Made by a program: the position numbers and the translations under genes
Part shown: piece after piece, positions 42,844-51,935 of the stretch
Layout of the letters: each line of letters begins with the position of its first letter
Numbering within the stretch: the stretch's first letter is position 1
DNA from: Rhodospirillaceae bacterium
GTDB taxonomy: Bacteria > Pseudomonadota > Alphaproteobacteria > Rhodospirillales > UBA2165
NCBI GenBank assembly: GCA_018674495.1
Contig: JABHAA010000158.1
Span: 1-63,768, forward strand
Reading direction: 5' to 3'
DNA: 63,768 bases
The notes under the pieces: model-generated
Seen by the model: the letters and a program-made list of their open reading frames with translations, nothing else
What the model was told of the DNA's origin: nothing
The model's database searches: none

Positions 42844-44013
42844 ATGAACACCCCCCGAATGCCGGACATGCGTCCGGCAAATCCAAATTTTTCATCTGGT
42901 CCCTGCGCCAAGCGTCCCGGTTGGTCGCCTGAAGTTTTGGACAATGCCGTTCTCGGCCGCTCGCACCGCTCCAAATTGGGCAAGGCCCGGTTGCAGGAGG
43001 TGCTGGATAAATCGCGCGCTGTCTTAAGCTTGCCGGACGATTACCGCATCGGCATCGTCGCCGCCTCCGATACCGGCGCCGTCGAAATGGCGCTCTGGTC
43101 TCTCTTGGGGCCGCGCGGCATTGATGTGCTGGCCTGGGAAAGCTTCGGCTCGGGCTGGGTCTCGGACATCACCAAGCAATTGCAATTGGAGGACGTGCGC
43201 GTCCTCGAAGCCGATTACGGCCAGTTGCCTGATTTAGGGCAGGTTGATTTCTCCCGCGACGTGATCTTCACCTGGAACGGCACCACGTCGGGGGTGCGCG
43301 TACCGAACGGCGATTGGATCGATGCTGACCGGGAAGGGCTGACCATCTGCGATGCCACCTCGGCGGTGTTCGCCATGGACCTTGCCTGGGATAAAATCGA
43401 TGTGGCCACCTATTCCTGGCAGAAGGTGATGGGCGGCGAGGCCCAGCACGGGGTCATTATCCTTTCCCCACGCGCCGTAGAGCGGCTGGAAAGCCACGTC
43501 CCCGCCTGGCCGATGCCGAAGCTGTTCCGCATGACGTCGGGGGGCAAGCTCAACGAAGGCATCTTCAAGGGATCGACCATCAACACGCCGTCCATGCTGT
43601 GCGTTGAAGATGCCCTGGATGGATTGAACTGGGGGATAAATATCGGCGGGCTTAAAAGCCTGATCGGTCGCTCCGAATCCAATCTGGCGGCGCTCGCCCG
43701 CTGGGTGGAAAATTCCGGTGCCGTGGATTTCCTGGCTGAAGTTCCCGAAACCCGATCCTGCACGTCGGTGTGCATCAAAATCGTGGCGCCCTGGTTCACC
43801 CGATTGTCCGGCGATGATCAGGGGGCCGCGGCCAAGCGCATCGCCGCTTTGCTCGACGCCGAAGGCATTGCCTTCGATATCGACGCTTACCGGGATGCGC
43901 CGCCGGGCCTTCGTATCTGGGCCGGAGCCACCATCGAGACCAGTGATTTGGAAGCGTTGAGCCAGTGGATCGACTGGGCGCTGAGCATGACTGAAACCGA
44001 ATTCGCCGCTTAA
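42844..44013 (+). CDS. serC: Phosphoserine aminotransferase SerC
   Basis: A 389-residue class V PLP aminotransferase of the alphaproteobacterial type. 'NPNFSSGPCAKRPGWSPEVL' opens it, and the PLP Lys is in 'ATYSWQKVMGGEAQHGVIILSPRA'. It converts 3-phosphohydroxypyruvate and glutamate to phosphoserine and 2-oxoglutarate. ATG 42844 is chosen because it follows the leader hairpin and Shine-Dalgarno; the frame is open to 42754 but those residues are not conserved. serA follows after 32 bp, so both serine steps are in one operon. Confidence 0.95.
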   Translation: MNTPRMPDMRPANPNFSSGPCAKRPGWSPEVLDNAVLGRSHRSKLGKARLQEVLDKSRAVLSLPDDYRIGIVAASDTGAVEMALWSLLGPRGIDVLAWESFGSGWVSDITKQLQLEDVRVLEADYGQLPDLGQVDFSRDVIFTWNGTTSGVRVPNGDWIDADREGLTICDATSAVFAMDLAWDKIDVATYSWQKVMGGEAQHGVIILSPRAVERLESHVPAWPMPKLFRMTSGGKLNEGIFKGSTINTPSMLCVEDALDGLNWGINIGGLKSLIGRSESNLAALARWVENSGAVDFLAEVPETRSCTSVCIKIVAPWFTRLSGDDQGAAAKRIAALLDAEGIAFDIDAYRDAPPGLRIWAGATIETSDLEALSQWIDWALSMTETEFAA

Positions 44014-44045
44014 GCGGCCCTTAGAATTTACGAGGAGAATTTAAA

Positions 44046-45623
44046 ATGCCAAAGGTGCTGATTTCCGACAGCATGTCGCCCCGCGCCGCCGAAATTTTCG
44101 CCGACCGGGGGATCGAAGTGGACGTGATTACCGATATGGACGCGGATGCGTTGGCCGCCAAAATCGGCGAATATGACGGGCTCGCGGTGCGCTCTGCCAC
44201 CAAAGCCACCGAAACCATTATCGCCGCTGGCGATAATCTGAAAGTCATCGGCCGCGCCGGTATCGGTGTCGATAATATCGACATTCCGGCTGCCAGCGGG
44301 CGCGGCATCGTGGTTATGAACACGCCGTTCGGCAATTCCATCACCACCGCCGAGCACGCCATCGCCATGATTTTCTCGCTGGCCCGGTCCATTCCGGAAG
44401 CTAGCCAATCGACCCATGCAGGCAAATGGGAAAAATCCCGTTTCATGGGGGTAGAGTTGTACGGCAAGACCCTCGGCATTATCGGCTGCGGCAATATCGG
44501 CGCCATCGTTGCCGATAGGGCCTTGGGGCTCAAGATGAAGGTGGCCGCGTATGATCCATTTTTGTCGCCGGAACGAGCTGGCGTTATCGGCGTCGATAAG
44601 GTGGAGCTGGACGAGCTGTTCGGGCGCGCCGATTTCATCTCTCTGCATACGCCGATGACCGACGCTACCAAAGGCATCATCGATTCTGCCGCCATCGCAA
44701 AAATGAAGGACGGCGTCTATATCATCAATTGTGCGCGCGGCGGCCTGATCGTTGAAGAAGATTTGAAGGTGGCCTTGGATGAAGGCAAGGTGGCCGGCGC
44801 CGGCATGGATGTGTTCGTCCAGGAGCCGGCCAAGGAAAATATCCTGTTCGGCGACGAACGCGTGGTGGCAACGCCCCATCTCGGCGCCTCCACCAACGAG
44901 GCGCAGGTCAACGTCGCCATTCAGGTGGCCGAGCAGATGTCCGATTATCTGCTTACCGGCGCGGTTACCAATGCCCTCAACATGCCCTCGGTCAGTGCCG
45001 AGGATGCGCCCAAATTGATGCCCTATATGAAACTGGCCGAGCAGTTGGGCAGCTTCGCCGGCCAAGTGACGGAAAGCGCGCTCAAAAAAGTGAAGGTGGA
45101 ATATTGCGGCCAGGCATCGGATTTGAATACCAAGCCATTGACCGCCGTGGTTCTGCAGGGCCTTCTTTCGCCATTGCTGGAATCGGTGAACATGGTATCG
45201 GCGCCGGCTATCGCCAAGGAGCGCAATATTGAAATCACCGAAAGCACCTGCGATACCCTGGACGAATTTCAGACCATCGTTCGGCTGACGGTGACCACCG
45301 AAAAACAGGTCCGCTCGGTGGCCGGCACCCTGGCCCACGGCAATAAGCCACGGCTGATCGAGATCAAGGATATCGCCATCGACGCCGAGCTGGGCGCCGA
45401 CATGCTTTATATCACCAACGAGGATAAACCCGGTTTCATAGGCGCGCTGGGCACCGTTTTGGGTGAAGCCGGCGTCAATATCGCCACCTTTAATTTGGGG
45501 CGCGGAGAAGGCGGGGGCGATGCTATTGCCCTGATCGAAACCGACGGCCCGGTGAGCGAGGCGCTGGCCGCCAAAGTGCGCGCGCTCCCGCACGTGGTGC
45601 GCGCCATGCCGCTGAAGTTTTAA
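44046..45623 (+). CDS. serA: D-3-phosphoglycerate dehydrogenase SerA
   Basis: A 525-residue long-form enzyme. Substrate domain 'VLISDSMSPRAAEIFADRG', NAD fold 'LGIIGCGNIGAIVADRA', catalytic residues in 'INCARGGLIVEEDL' and 'TPHLGASTNEAQ', an allosteric substrate-binding domain (about 320-450) and a C-terminal ACT domain ('MLYITNEDKPGFIGALGTVLGEAGVNIATFNLGR') that senses serine. It starts serine synthesis. GAGGAGAA precedes the ATG. It ends only 6 bp from the convergent cupin gene. Confidence 0.97.
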   Translation: MPKVLISDSMSPRAAEIFADRGIEVDVITDMDADALAAKIGEYDGLAVRSATKATETIIAAGDNLKVIGRAGIGVDNIDIPAASGRGIVVMNTPFGNSITTAEHAIAMIFSLARSIPEASQSTHAGKWEKSRFMGVELYGKTLGIIGCGNIGAIVADRALGLKMKVAAYDPFLSPERAGVIGVDKVELDELFGRADFISLHTPMTDATKGIIDSAAIAKMKDGVYIINCARGGLIVEEDLKVALDEGKVAGAGMDVFVQEPAKENILFGDERVVATPHLGASTNEAQVNVAIQVAEQMSDYLLTGAVTNALNMPSVSAEDAPKLMPYMKLAEQLGSFAGQVTESALKKVKVEYCGQASDLNTKPLTAVVLQGLLSPLLESVNMVSAPAIAKERNIEITESTCDTLDEFQTIVRLTVTTEKQVRSVAGTLAHGNKPRLIEIKDIAIDAELGADMLYITNEDKPGFIGALGTVLGEAGVNIATFNLGRGEGGGDAIALIETDGPVSEALAAKVRALPHVVRAMPLKF

Positions 45624-45629
45624 CGGGCG

Positions 45630-46598
45630 TTAGCTGCCCTCGAACTTGTAATATTTGGCAAATTCCAGGAGCGGCGCGTCGGTCATGGTGAACAGCACGC
45701 TGTCCTCATCGGCCCGGTGCTCGATCCAGCGCCAGGTGGGGGCGGCGAAAACATCGCCCCGGTTCCAGTGGATTTCCTCGCCCTCGATGATGGAAACACC
45801 GCTGCCTTGCATGGGCGCGAACGAAGTGTTGGCGTTGGTGCGGTACATCCGAGTTGTCTGGCCGGCTTCGAGGCGCTGCACATAAACGCCGAGGGTCGGC
45901 ATGGTGGCGGTATCGAGGCGTACACGCCTTGGAAAATAGCCTTCCGGGTCGTCCTCGGCCTTGTCCAGCATGGTCTGGATATCGGACCAGGAAAAGCGGA
46001 ACGGTGAGACCTCGGCGACCACTTTGACCGGTTCGTAAACATCCGGATGCGGCTCGAATATGACCAGGTGCAGGGCGCGGGTGAAGGGTGCATCCAATCC
46101 GTCCAACCAATAGGCGGGATCATCGCCGTCGTGGATGTGGCTGTGATACATGCCGCCGGGCGTCAGCACCACGTCGCCTGTCTCCATCAACGTCTTTTCG
46201 CCTTCCACCACCGAATACATTTTTGTCGCGTCCAAAATCACCCTGAGCGCATGCATGGGATGGCGGTGAGACGGCGCCGTCTCGCCGGGCAGCACCATCT
46301 GATAGGCGTGGAACAGGGTCGGGCCGATGCCGGGTTTTCCGCCACCTTCCACCGGATTGACGCACATGAGGATACGCCGGCCGGCATCCTCGGCGCTGAT
46401 CAGTTTCGCCGCCGCGTCAAGGGCCGGGCGCACATCGGCATATTTCCAATGGGCGTTGGGGTAGGGGGAGGAATAGGTCTTGCCGCCGGGGTCCCGGTCT
46501 TCGCTACGCCAGCCGCAGCCGAGGTTATAGGGTGCCACCCGCTCGTAGAAGGTCTCCATATCGCCGATATCGGCGAACGGATTGCTGGTTTGGTCCAT
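45630..46598 (-). CDS. Gentisate 1,2-dioxygenase-like bicupin
   Basis: A 322-residue protein with two cupin domains. The first carries iron ligands in 'APSHRHPMHALRVILDATKMYSVVEGEKTLMETGDVVLTPGGMYHSHIHDGDDPAYWLDGLD', very close to the gentisate dioxygenase signature (HxH and a later His). The second cupin (about 225-310) is less conserved. The family opens gentisate, 1-hydroxy-2-naphthoate or salicylate rings next to a hydroxyl. The exact substrate cannot be read. An SDR gene 20 bp upstream is probably co-transcribed. Confidence 0.85.
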   Translation of the reverse strand: MDQTSNPFADIGDMETFYERVAPYNLGCGWRSEDRDPGGKTYSSPYPNAHWKYADVRPALDAAAKLISAEDAGRRILMCVNPVEGGGKPGIGPTLFHAYQMVLPGETAPSHRHPMHALRVILDATKMYSVVEGEKTLMETGDVVLTPGGMYHSHIHDGDDPAYWLDGLDAPFTRALHLVIFEPHPDVYEPVKVVAEVSPFRFSWSDIQTMLDKAEDDPEGYFPRRVRLDTATMPTLGVYVQRLEAGQTTRMYRTNANTSFAPMQGSGVSIIEGEEIHWNRGDVFAAPTWRWIEHRADEDSVLFTMTDAPLLEFAKYYKFEGS

Positions 46599-46618
46599 CG
46601 GTTCACCTGCCCAGAAAT

Positions 46619-47437
46619 TTAGTCCGCGAAGCCAAGCGAGAAACCGCCGTCGATTACCATGTGCGCGCCGGTCATGTAGTCCGAGGCTCCGGATGCCAGG
46701 AACAGTGCCAGCCCCTTAATATCATCGGGCTCGCCCATGCGGCGCAAGGGAATGTTTCGCTCGAACACGGCGCGGGCATCTGCATCTTTCAGCCGGCCGC
46801 CGGAAATATTGGTGATGAACGGCCCTGGCGCCATTGCGTTGACGGTGATCCCATACCCGGCTAGTTCCAGCGCCGCTTGGCGGACGATCTGCGCGACGCC
46901 GGCCTTGGAGACCACATAGGGCGTGCCGACGAACTGCTCCGCTTTAAAAGCCGAAATGGATGACGTGACGATAATTTTGCCGGCGCCCTTGGGTTTCATG
47001 ATGCGGGCGGCGGTCTGTACCGTATGGAAGGCGCCGGTCAAATTGACTGCCATGACCTGATCCCATTGCGCATCGGGCAGGTCCTCGAAATTGCGGCTTG
47101 AATTGCGGGCGCCGTCGCCGGTGAGGAAGCCGGGGCCGCCGCCGATGCCGGCGTTGGCGAAGACCACATCGATGCGGCCATGCTTGGCGGCGACCGCATC
47201 AAAGGCATGGGATAGTGCGCCGGTCTCAGTGACATCGGCTTCGATGATGTCCACTTCGGCCCCGCCGGCCGATAAGTCCCGCTCTGCGCCCGCCAGGGCA
47301 TCCGCGTCGCGGTCGACGAGTGTCACGGATGCGCCGCCGGCGCTTAACACTTCGGCCACGGCCAGACCTATGCCGCTGGCACCGCCGGTGATCACCGTAA
47401 CCAATCCGCTTACATCGAAGATATCGTTATTACCCAT
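46619..47437 (-). CDS. Short-chain dehydrogenase/reductase
   Basis: A 272-residue classical SDR with cofactor motif 'VITGGASGIGLAVAEVL', 'FANAGIGGG' and catalytic Ser...Tyr-x3-Lys in 'SSISAFKAEQFVGTPYVVSKAGVAQ'. The acidic residue in 'LVDRDAD' after strand 2 predicts NAD(H) rather than NADP(H). ATG 47437 is preferred over TTG 47449. It sits between the cupin and an unknown gene on the same strand and probably oxidises an alcohol intermediate in the same catabolic pathway. Confidence 0.9.
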   Translation of the reverse strand: MGNNDIFDVSGLVTVITGGASGIGLAVAEVLSAGGASVTLVDRDADALAGAERDLSAGGAEVDIIEADVTETGALSHAFDAVAAKHGRIDVVFANAGIGGGPGFLTGDGARNSSRNFEDLPDAQWDQVMAVNLTGAFHTVQTAARIMKPKGAGKIIVTSSISAFKAEQFVGTPYVVSKAGVAQIVRQAALELAGYGITVNAMAPGPFITNISGGRLKDADARAVFERNIPLRRMGEPDDIKGLALFLASGASDYMTGAHMVIDGGFSLGFAD

Positions 47438-47510
47438 GGCCGGCCCCAATAAATTGAAGCACCAGAATACGCCGCCGGGGCGGGCGATGGCCAGCCGTTA
47501 TGGCCGGGTT

Positions 47511-48842
47511 CTATTCGCGAATATAATCGGGCAGATAGCGGGCGATTAGGGGGAAGCTGGCGCTCCGGAATCCCTTCAACATTTCGCGCAAGCGGCCTTT
47601 CTCGCCGAGGTAAAGGGCAGGGCGCTGATAGCAGTTGGCGAGCAGGCAAATCTCGATACTCTTGCCTTGCTGATAATCGGAGAATACCCGGCCCAATTCG
47701 AGGCCCTGATCGACGATCTGGTTGATGGCGCGCATTTGGTTGACGGTGCCGTTGGTGCCGCGCCCGAAAAGCTCCATCAACAGCTTGCCGTCCTTTTCGC
47801 GCACCGGCGGATCATAGTCGTCGGACGGGGCGCAAATCTCGGCCCAGACCTGCTCGCAACGCTGGTTGCTCTGCTTGGCATCCCGGACCGCTTCTTTCCA
47901 TTCCGCTTCGGCCTCTTCTTCGCTCAAATCGCCTGTGTCTTTTTTTGCGAAACCCAACAGGCCTTTTTTCTTCTTCTTGGGCACCGGTTTGGCCGGGATT
48001 TCCTTCACCTCGGTTACGTCCGCCCATAGCGCCTGCCAGAAACTCCAAACCTCGGATTTGCCGACGCGGCCGGTAAAATAGCGCTCCAAAAATTTTGCCC
48101 GCTCGTCTGGATCCAGCCCGTCTGCCCGGGTGATGGTGCCCCGGCAGCGATGCAGCAGCCCGTCGATGAAGTATTCACGCAACAAGGCTTCGAATTTGAT
48201 GTTGAAAGATTCCGACAACAGGAACGGCAGCTTGAACTTGGGGCTGGTTTTTTGCGTAACACCTTTGCGCAGAATGCCGAACTTGGCCCCATATTCGGCG
48301 CAGAACAATTTGGTGAACAATGCCTCGGCGCTGACTGGTTCGGGATCGTTGGCGGGCTTTTTAGCTACCTCGCCATTTTCAGACCCGCCATTCATTTCAA
48401 GCAGCATATTGGCGTCGTCCGCATCTTCGCCCTTGCGCCCGGCGGCCTCTGCCTTTCTTTCTTCGGCGGATTTGGCCAGCGCATCTTTGGCTTTTTGAAT
48501 GCGGAATTCCTTGATCTGGCGCAGCATCCCAACGACGCCTTTTTTGATGATTTCCAGCTCGCCGCCGGTGCCGTCGATGATCTGAATTTCGCCGCTGGGA
48601 AGGATGCCGTCCAGCTTGGCCGAATAGGAGTTCCGGAATCCGGCGTCGCTGTCGCGGCTGAAAAGGCTTTCCACAATCACCAGCAGGCATTTCTTTAATG
48701 CATCGATGGAACGCGCCTGCAGCACCAGCGGAATGAGCCCGTGGTCCGCATGTTCGAACACGTCTTCCCAATCGGTGACGACGGGCGCATCGGCGGCGTC
48801 CGGAGCGACCTTTTCGGCGCTGGAATTTGATTGATCAAGCAT
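47511..48842 (-). CDS. Unrecognised conserved-looking 443-residue protein
   Basis: I do not recognise this family. It is soluble (no signal peptide or membrane helix), with an acidic N-terminus, a region 'SIDALKKCLLVIVESLFSRDSD', a charged low-complexity stretch (about residues 120-160), a central globular part 'KFKLPFLLSESFNIKFEALLREYF', a Lys cluster 'KPVPKKKKKGLLGFAKKD' around residue 290, and a C-terminal helical part ending 'FPLIARYLPDYIRE'. Codon use resembles its neighbours and it has GGGAG before the ATG, so it is a real gene. It lies 73 bp upstream of the SDR gene on the same strand. Confidence 0.85.
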   Translation of the reverse strand: MLDQSNSSAEKVAPDAADAPVVTDWEDVFEHADHGLIPLVLQARSIDALKKCLLVIVESLFSRDSDAGFRNSYSAKLDGILPSGEIQIIDGTGGELEIIKKGVVGMLRQIKEFRIQKAKDALAKSAEERKAEAAGRKGEDADDANMLLEMNGGSENGEVAKKPANDPEPVSAEALFTKLFCAEYGAKFGILRKGVTQKTSPKFKLPFLLSESFNIKFEALLREYFIDGLLHRCRGTITRADGLDPDERAKFLERYFTGRVGKSEVWSFWQALWADVTEVKEIPAKPVPKKKKKGLLGFAKKDTGDLSEEEAEAEWKEAVRDAKQSNQRCEQVWAEICAPSDDYDPPVREKDGKLLMELFGRGTNGTVNQMRAINQIVDQGLELGRVFSDYQQGKSIEICLLANCYQRPALYLGEKGRLREMLKGFRSASFPLIARYLPDYIRE

Positions 48843-49096
48843 GGTCTCGGGCGTTCTCCCACGCCAATTGAATTTTCTACCGCACCAGATAATTGTATCG
48901 GTCTACCTCATATGGGGATAAAGGTTTTAATTTCTAGGAATATTTGATGCTTCAATTGTGCGTGTGGCCGGTCGGGCTTTCGCACCCTGCACTTGATTTT
49001 AAATTTCGGAAGCCGCACACTTTGGCCCATAAGAGTTGGTTAACGACGTGCCCGGCTCGCAAAAACAATTTTTATCGGAACAAGGGAGGTTTTGCC

Positions 49097-49564
49097 ATGT
49101 CCGAAATATCCATGACCGTGAACGGTCGCGCCGTTACCGCCAGCGCCGCGTCCGATGTTTTGCTAGCCGATTTTCTCCGCCAGAACCTGGACCTGACAGG
49201 CACCCATGTGGGCTGTGATACCAGTCAATGCGGCGCCTGCGTGGTTCAAATGGACGGCGCGTCGGTGAAAAGCTGCACAATTCTGGCGGCGCAGGCCGAG
49301 GGCGCCGATATCGTCACCATCGAAGGATTGGCAACGAACGGTGACATGCATCCCATGCAGAAGGCGTTCCACGACAATCATGCCCTGCAATGCGGCTTTT
49401 GCACGCCGGGTATGTTGATCAGCGCAATCGATCTGGTGAGCAAAAACCCGGATCCGACCGAAGCCGAGGTGCGCAAAGGGCTGGAGGGCAACCTCTGCCG
49501 TTGCACCGGTTATCATAACATCGTCAAGGCCGTGCTAGCGGCCGCCCAAGACATGAGGGGATAA
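49097..49564 (+). CDS. Molybdenum hydroxylase small [2Fe-2S] subunit (CoxS/xanthine dehydrogenase type)
   Basis: A 155-residue protein with a plant-type ferredoxin cluster 'GCDTSQCGACVVQMDG' plus distal Cys, and a second all-helical [2Fe-2S] domain with 'QCGFCTPGMLI' and 'NLCRCTGYHNIVKAV'. It passes electrons from the molybdenum site to FAD. ATG 49097 has an excellent Shine-Dalgarno (AAGGGAGGT, 49082-49090). It is first in a small-large-medium operon; the large-subunit gene starts 3 bp after its stop. Confidence 0.95.
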   Translation: MSEISMTVNGRAVTASAASDVLLADFLRQNLDLTGTHVGCDTSQCGACVVQMDGASVKSCTILAAQAEGADIVTIEGLATNGDMHPMQKAFHDNHALQCGFCTPGMLISAIDLVSKNPDPTEAEVRKGLEGNLCRCTGYHNIVKAVLAAAQDMRG

Positions 49565-49567
49565 GTC

Positions 49568-51922
49568 ATGAGTGATCAAGGTATCGGCGCTCCCGTTCTG
49601 CGCAAGGAAGACAAACGCTTTCTCACCGGCAAGGGTAATTACACCGACGACATTAACCGCCCGAACCAGACCCATGCTTATATTCTGCGCTCGAACGTCG
49701 CGCACGCGGAGATCAAGTCTATCGATACCGCCGCCGCCGCCAAGGCCGATGGCGTTGTCGCCATCTATACCGGCGCTGATATCGAAGCGGCTGGCCTCGG
49801 CGGTATACCTTGCGGGTTCGCGCCCGATGGCGGCCCTATGAACGAGCCGCCGCGTTCTGTGATCGCACAAGGCAAGGTGCGATTTGTTGGTGACCCGGTG
49901 GCCATGATTGTCGCCGAAAGCGTTAAACAGGCGAAAACCGCCGCGCAGATGATTGTTGTTGATTTGAACAGTCTGCCCGCCGTGACGTCTTCGGTTGAAG
50001 CGATCAAAGACGGTGCGCCGCAGTTACATACCGAGGCCGAAAAAAATGTCTGCTTTGAATGGGAAATCGGCGACAAGGATGCGACCGAGGCCGCGTTTGC
50101 GAATGCTGATCATGTCACAAAGCTCGACCTGATCAACAACCGCAAGCTACCGAACGCCATAGAGCCTAGGGTGGCCATCGGCGAATTTGAGGCGGCGAGC
50201 GATAGTTACACGCTCTACACATCATCGCAGCTACCCCACGTGGTGCGCCTTCTCATGGGAGCGTTCGTGCTGCAAATACCCGAACATAAATTGCGGGTTG
50301 TTTCCCCCGATGTGGGCGGCGCCTTCGGATCCAAAATTTCTCACTATCCCGAAGAAGCCGCCGTCACCTGGGCTGCGTCGCAAGTCGGCCGGCCAGTGAA
50401 ATGGACGGCCGAGCGTTCGGAAAGTTTCCTGTCCGATACCCATGGCCGAGACCATGTTACCCATGCCGAGCTGGCGATGGATAAGGACGGCAATTTTCTC
50501 GGCCTGCGCGTTCAGACAACCGCCAATCTTGGCGCTTATCTGTCTACGTTCGGTCCCTTGATTCCATCATATCTCTATGGGCCGGTGCTGGCCGGGCAGT
50601 ACACGACGCCGGCGGTGCATTGCCAGGTTACCGCGGCTTTCACCAATACAGTGCCGGTAGATGCGGAGCGCGGCGCCGGAAGGCCGGAGGCCACCTATTT
50701 GCTTGAGCGCATCGTTGATCAGGCGGCGCGCGAATTGGGTTTGGGCGCGGATGAAATCCGCAGAAAGAATCTCATTCCAGCGGATGCGTTTCCCTATCAG
50801 ACGCCGGTGGTGCTGCAATATGACAGCGGCAACTATGCGGCGGCCCTGGACACTGGGCTGGAATTGTCCGATTTCGCGGGCATTGAAGCACGCCGGGCCG
50901 AATCCAAGAAATCCGGTAAGCTGCGCGGTATCGGTTTGTCCACCTATATCGAGGCCTGCGGGTTGGCGCCGTCGAACGTCGCTGGGGCCATTGGTGCCCG
51001 CGCCGGGCTTTACGAAGCGGCGGGGGTGCGGATGCATCCGACCGGTTCGGTAACCGTCTTCACCGGCTCAAAAAGTAATGGGCAGGGTCACGAAACCACT
51101 TTCGCCCAAATCGTATCCGAGCATCTTGGCGTGCCGATCGAAAACGTCGAAATTGTTAGTGGCGATACCGACAAGGTGCCATTTGGCATGGGCACTTACG
51201 GCTCTCGCTCGACCTGCGTCGGCGGATCAGCCATCGTCAAGGCGATCGACAAAATTATCGATAAGGGCAAGAAGATCGCTGCCCATACGTTGGAAGCCTC
51301 CGAGGGCGATATCGAGTTTGCCGCTGGCAATTTTACCGTTGCTGGAACCGATAAGGCCATGAGTATCGGAGAAGTTGCGTTTTCGGCCTACGTGCCGCAC
51401 AACTACCCGCTAGAGACCCTGGAGCCGGGCCTCGACGAAACCGCTTTCTATGATCCGTTGAATTTCACATTTCCTAATGGATGCCATGTCTGCGAGGTGG
51501 AGATCGATCCCAATACCGGTGTCGTCGAGATCGTCAACTACACCGCTGTCGATGATGTCGGACGGGTTATCAATCCCATCATTGTCGAGGGGCAAATCCA
51601 CGGCGGCGTCGCCCATGGCGTTGGACAGGCCCTGTTGGAGAACTGCGTTTACGACGACAACGGGCAGCTTCTGAGCGGCTCGTTCATGGATTACGCCATG
51701 CCCCGTGCCGACACTTTTCCGAACATCGCAATTGCGCATCAGGAAACGCTGTGTCCCCATAACCCGTTAGGGGCCAAGGGGTGCGGCGAGGCCGGGGCGA
51801 TAGCGTCTCCGCCCGCCGTGATCAACGCCGTAATCGATGCCTTGTCAGAATTAGGTGTTACCGACATCACCATGCCCGCGACGCCGCAAACCGTGTGGCG
51901 CGCCATCCAGGCCGCGAGCTGA
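49568..51922 (+). CDS. Molybdenum hydroxylase large (catalytic) subunit, CoxL-like form II
   Basis: A 784-residue xanthine-dehydrogenase-family subunit with 'GAPVLRKEDKRFLTGKGNYTDDI' at the start, 'GGAFGSKISHYPEEAAVTWAASQVGRPVKWTAERSE' and the late motif 'NPLGAKGCGEAGAIASPPAVINAV' with the catalytic Glu. The active-site loop reads 'AERGAGRPEA' rather than AYxCSFR, so it is form II and not a true aerobic CO dehydrogenase. The substrate could be an aldehyde, purine or N-heterocycle. Confidence 0.94.
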   Translation: MSDQGIGAPVLRKEDKRFLTGKGNYTDDINRPNQTHAYILRSNVAHAEIKSIDTAAAAKADGVVAIYTGADIEAAGLGGIPCGFAPDGGPMNEPPRSVIAQGKVRFVGDPVAMIVAESVKQAKTAAQMIVVDLNSLPAVTSSVEAIKDGAPQLHTEAEKNVCFEWEIGDKDATEAAFANADHVTKLDLINNRKLPNAIEPRVAIGEFEAASDSYTLYTSSQLPHVVRLLMGAFVLQIPEHKLRVVSPDVGGAFGSKISHYPEEAAVTWAASQVGRPVKWTAERSESFLSDTHGRDHVTHAELAMDKDGNFLGLRVQTTANLGAYLSTFGPLIPSYLYGPVLAGQYTTPAVHCQVTAAFTNTVPVDAERGAGRPEATYLLERIVDQAARELGLGADEIRRKNLIPADAFPYQTPVVLQYDSGNYAAALDTGLELSDFAGIEARRAESKKSGKLRGIGLSTYIEACGLAPSNVAGAIGARAGLYEAAGVRMHPTGSVTVFTGSKSNGQGHETTFAQIVSEHLGVPIENVEIVSGDTDKVPFGMGTYGSRSTCVGGSAIVKAIDKIIDKGKKIAAHTLEASEGDIEFAAGNFTVAGTDKAMSIGEVAFSAYVPHNYPLETLEPGLDETAFYDPLNFTFPNGCHVCEVEIDPNTGVVEIVNYTAVDDVGRVINPIIVEGQIHGGVAHGVGQALLENCVYDDNGQLLSGSFMDYAMPRADTFPNIAIAHQETLCPHNPLGAKGCGEAGAIASPPAVINAVIDALSELGVTDITMPATPQTVWRAIQAAS

Positions 51923-51935
51923 AGGGGGAACGGAA

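Noticed and set aside
44028..45593. A 521-codon open frame on the minus strand opposite serA.
   Set aside because: It lies almost exactly antisense to a clear serA, has no family signature and is the expected mirror of GC-rich codon use.
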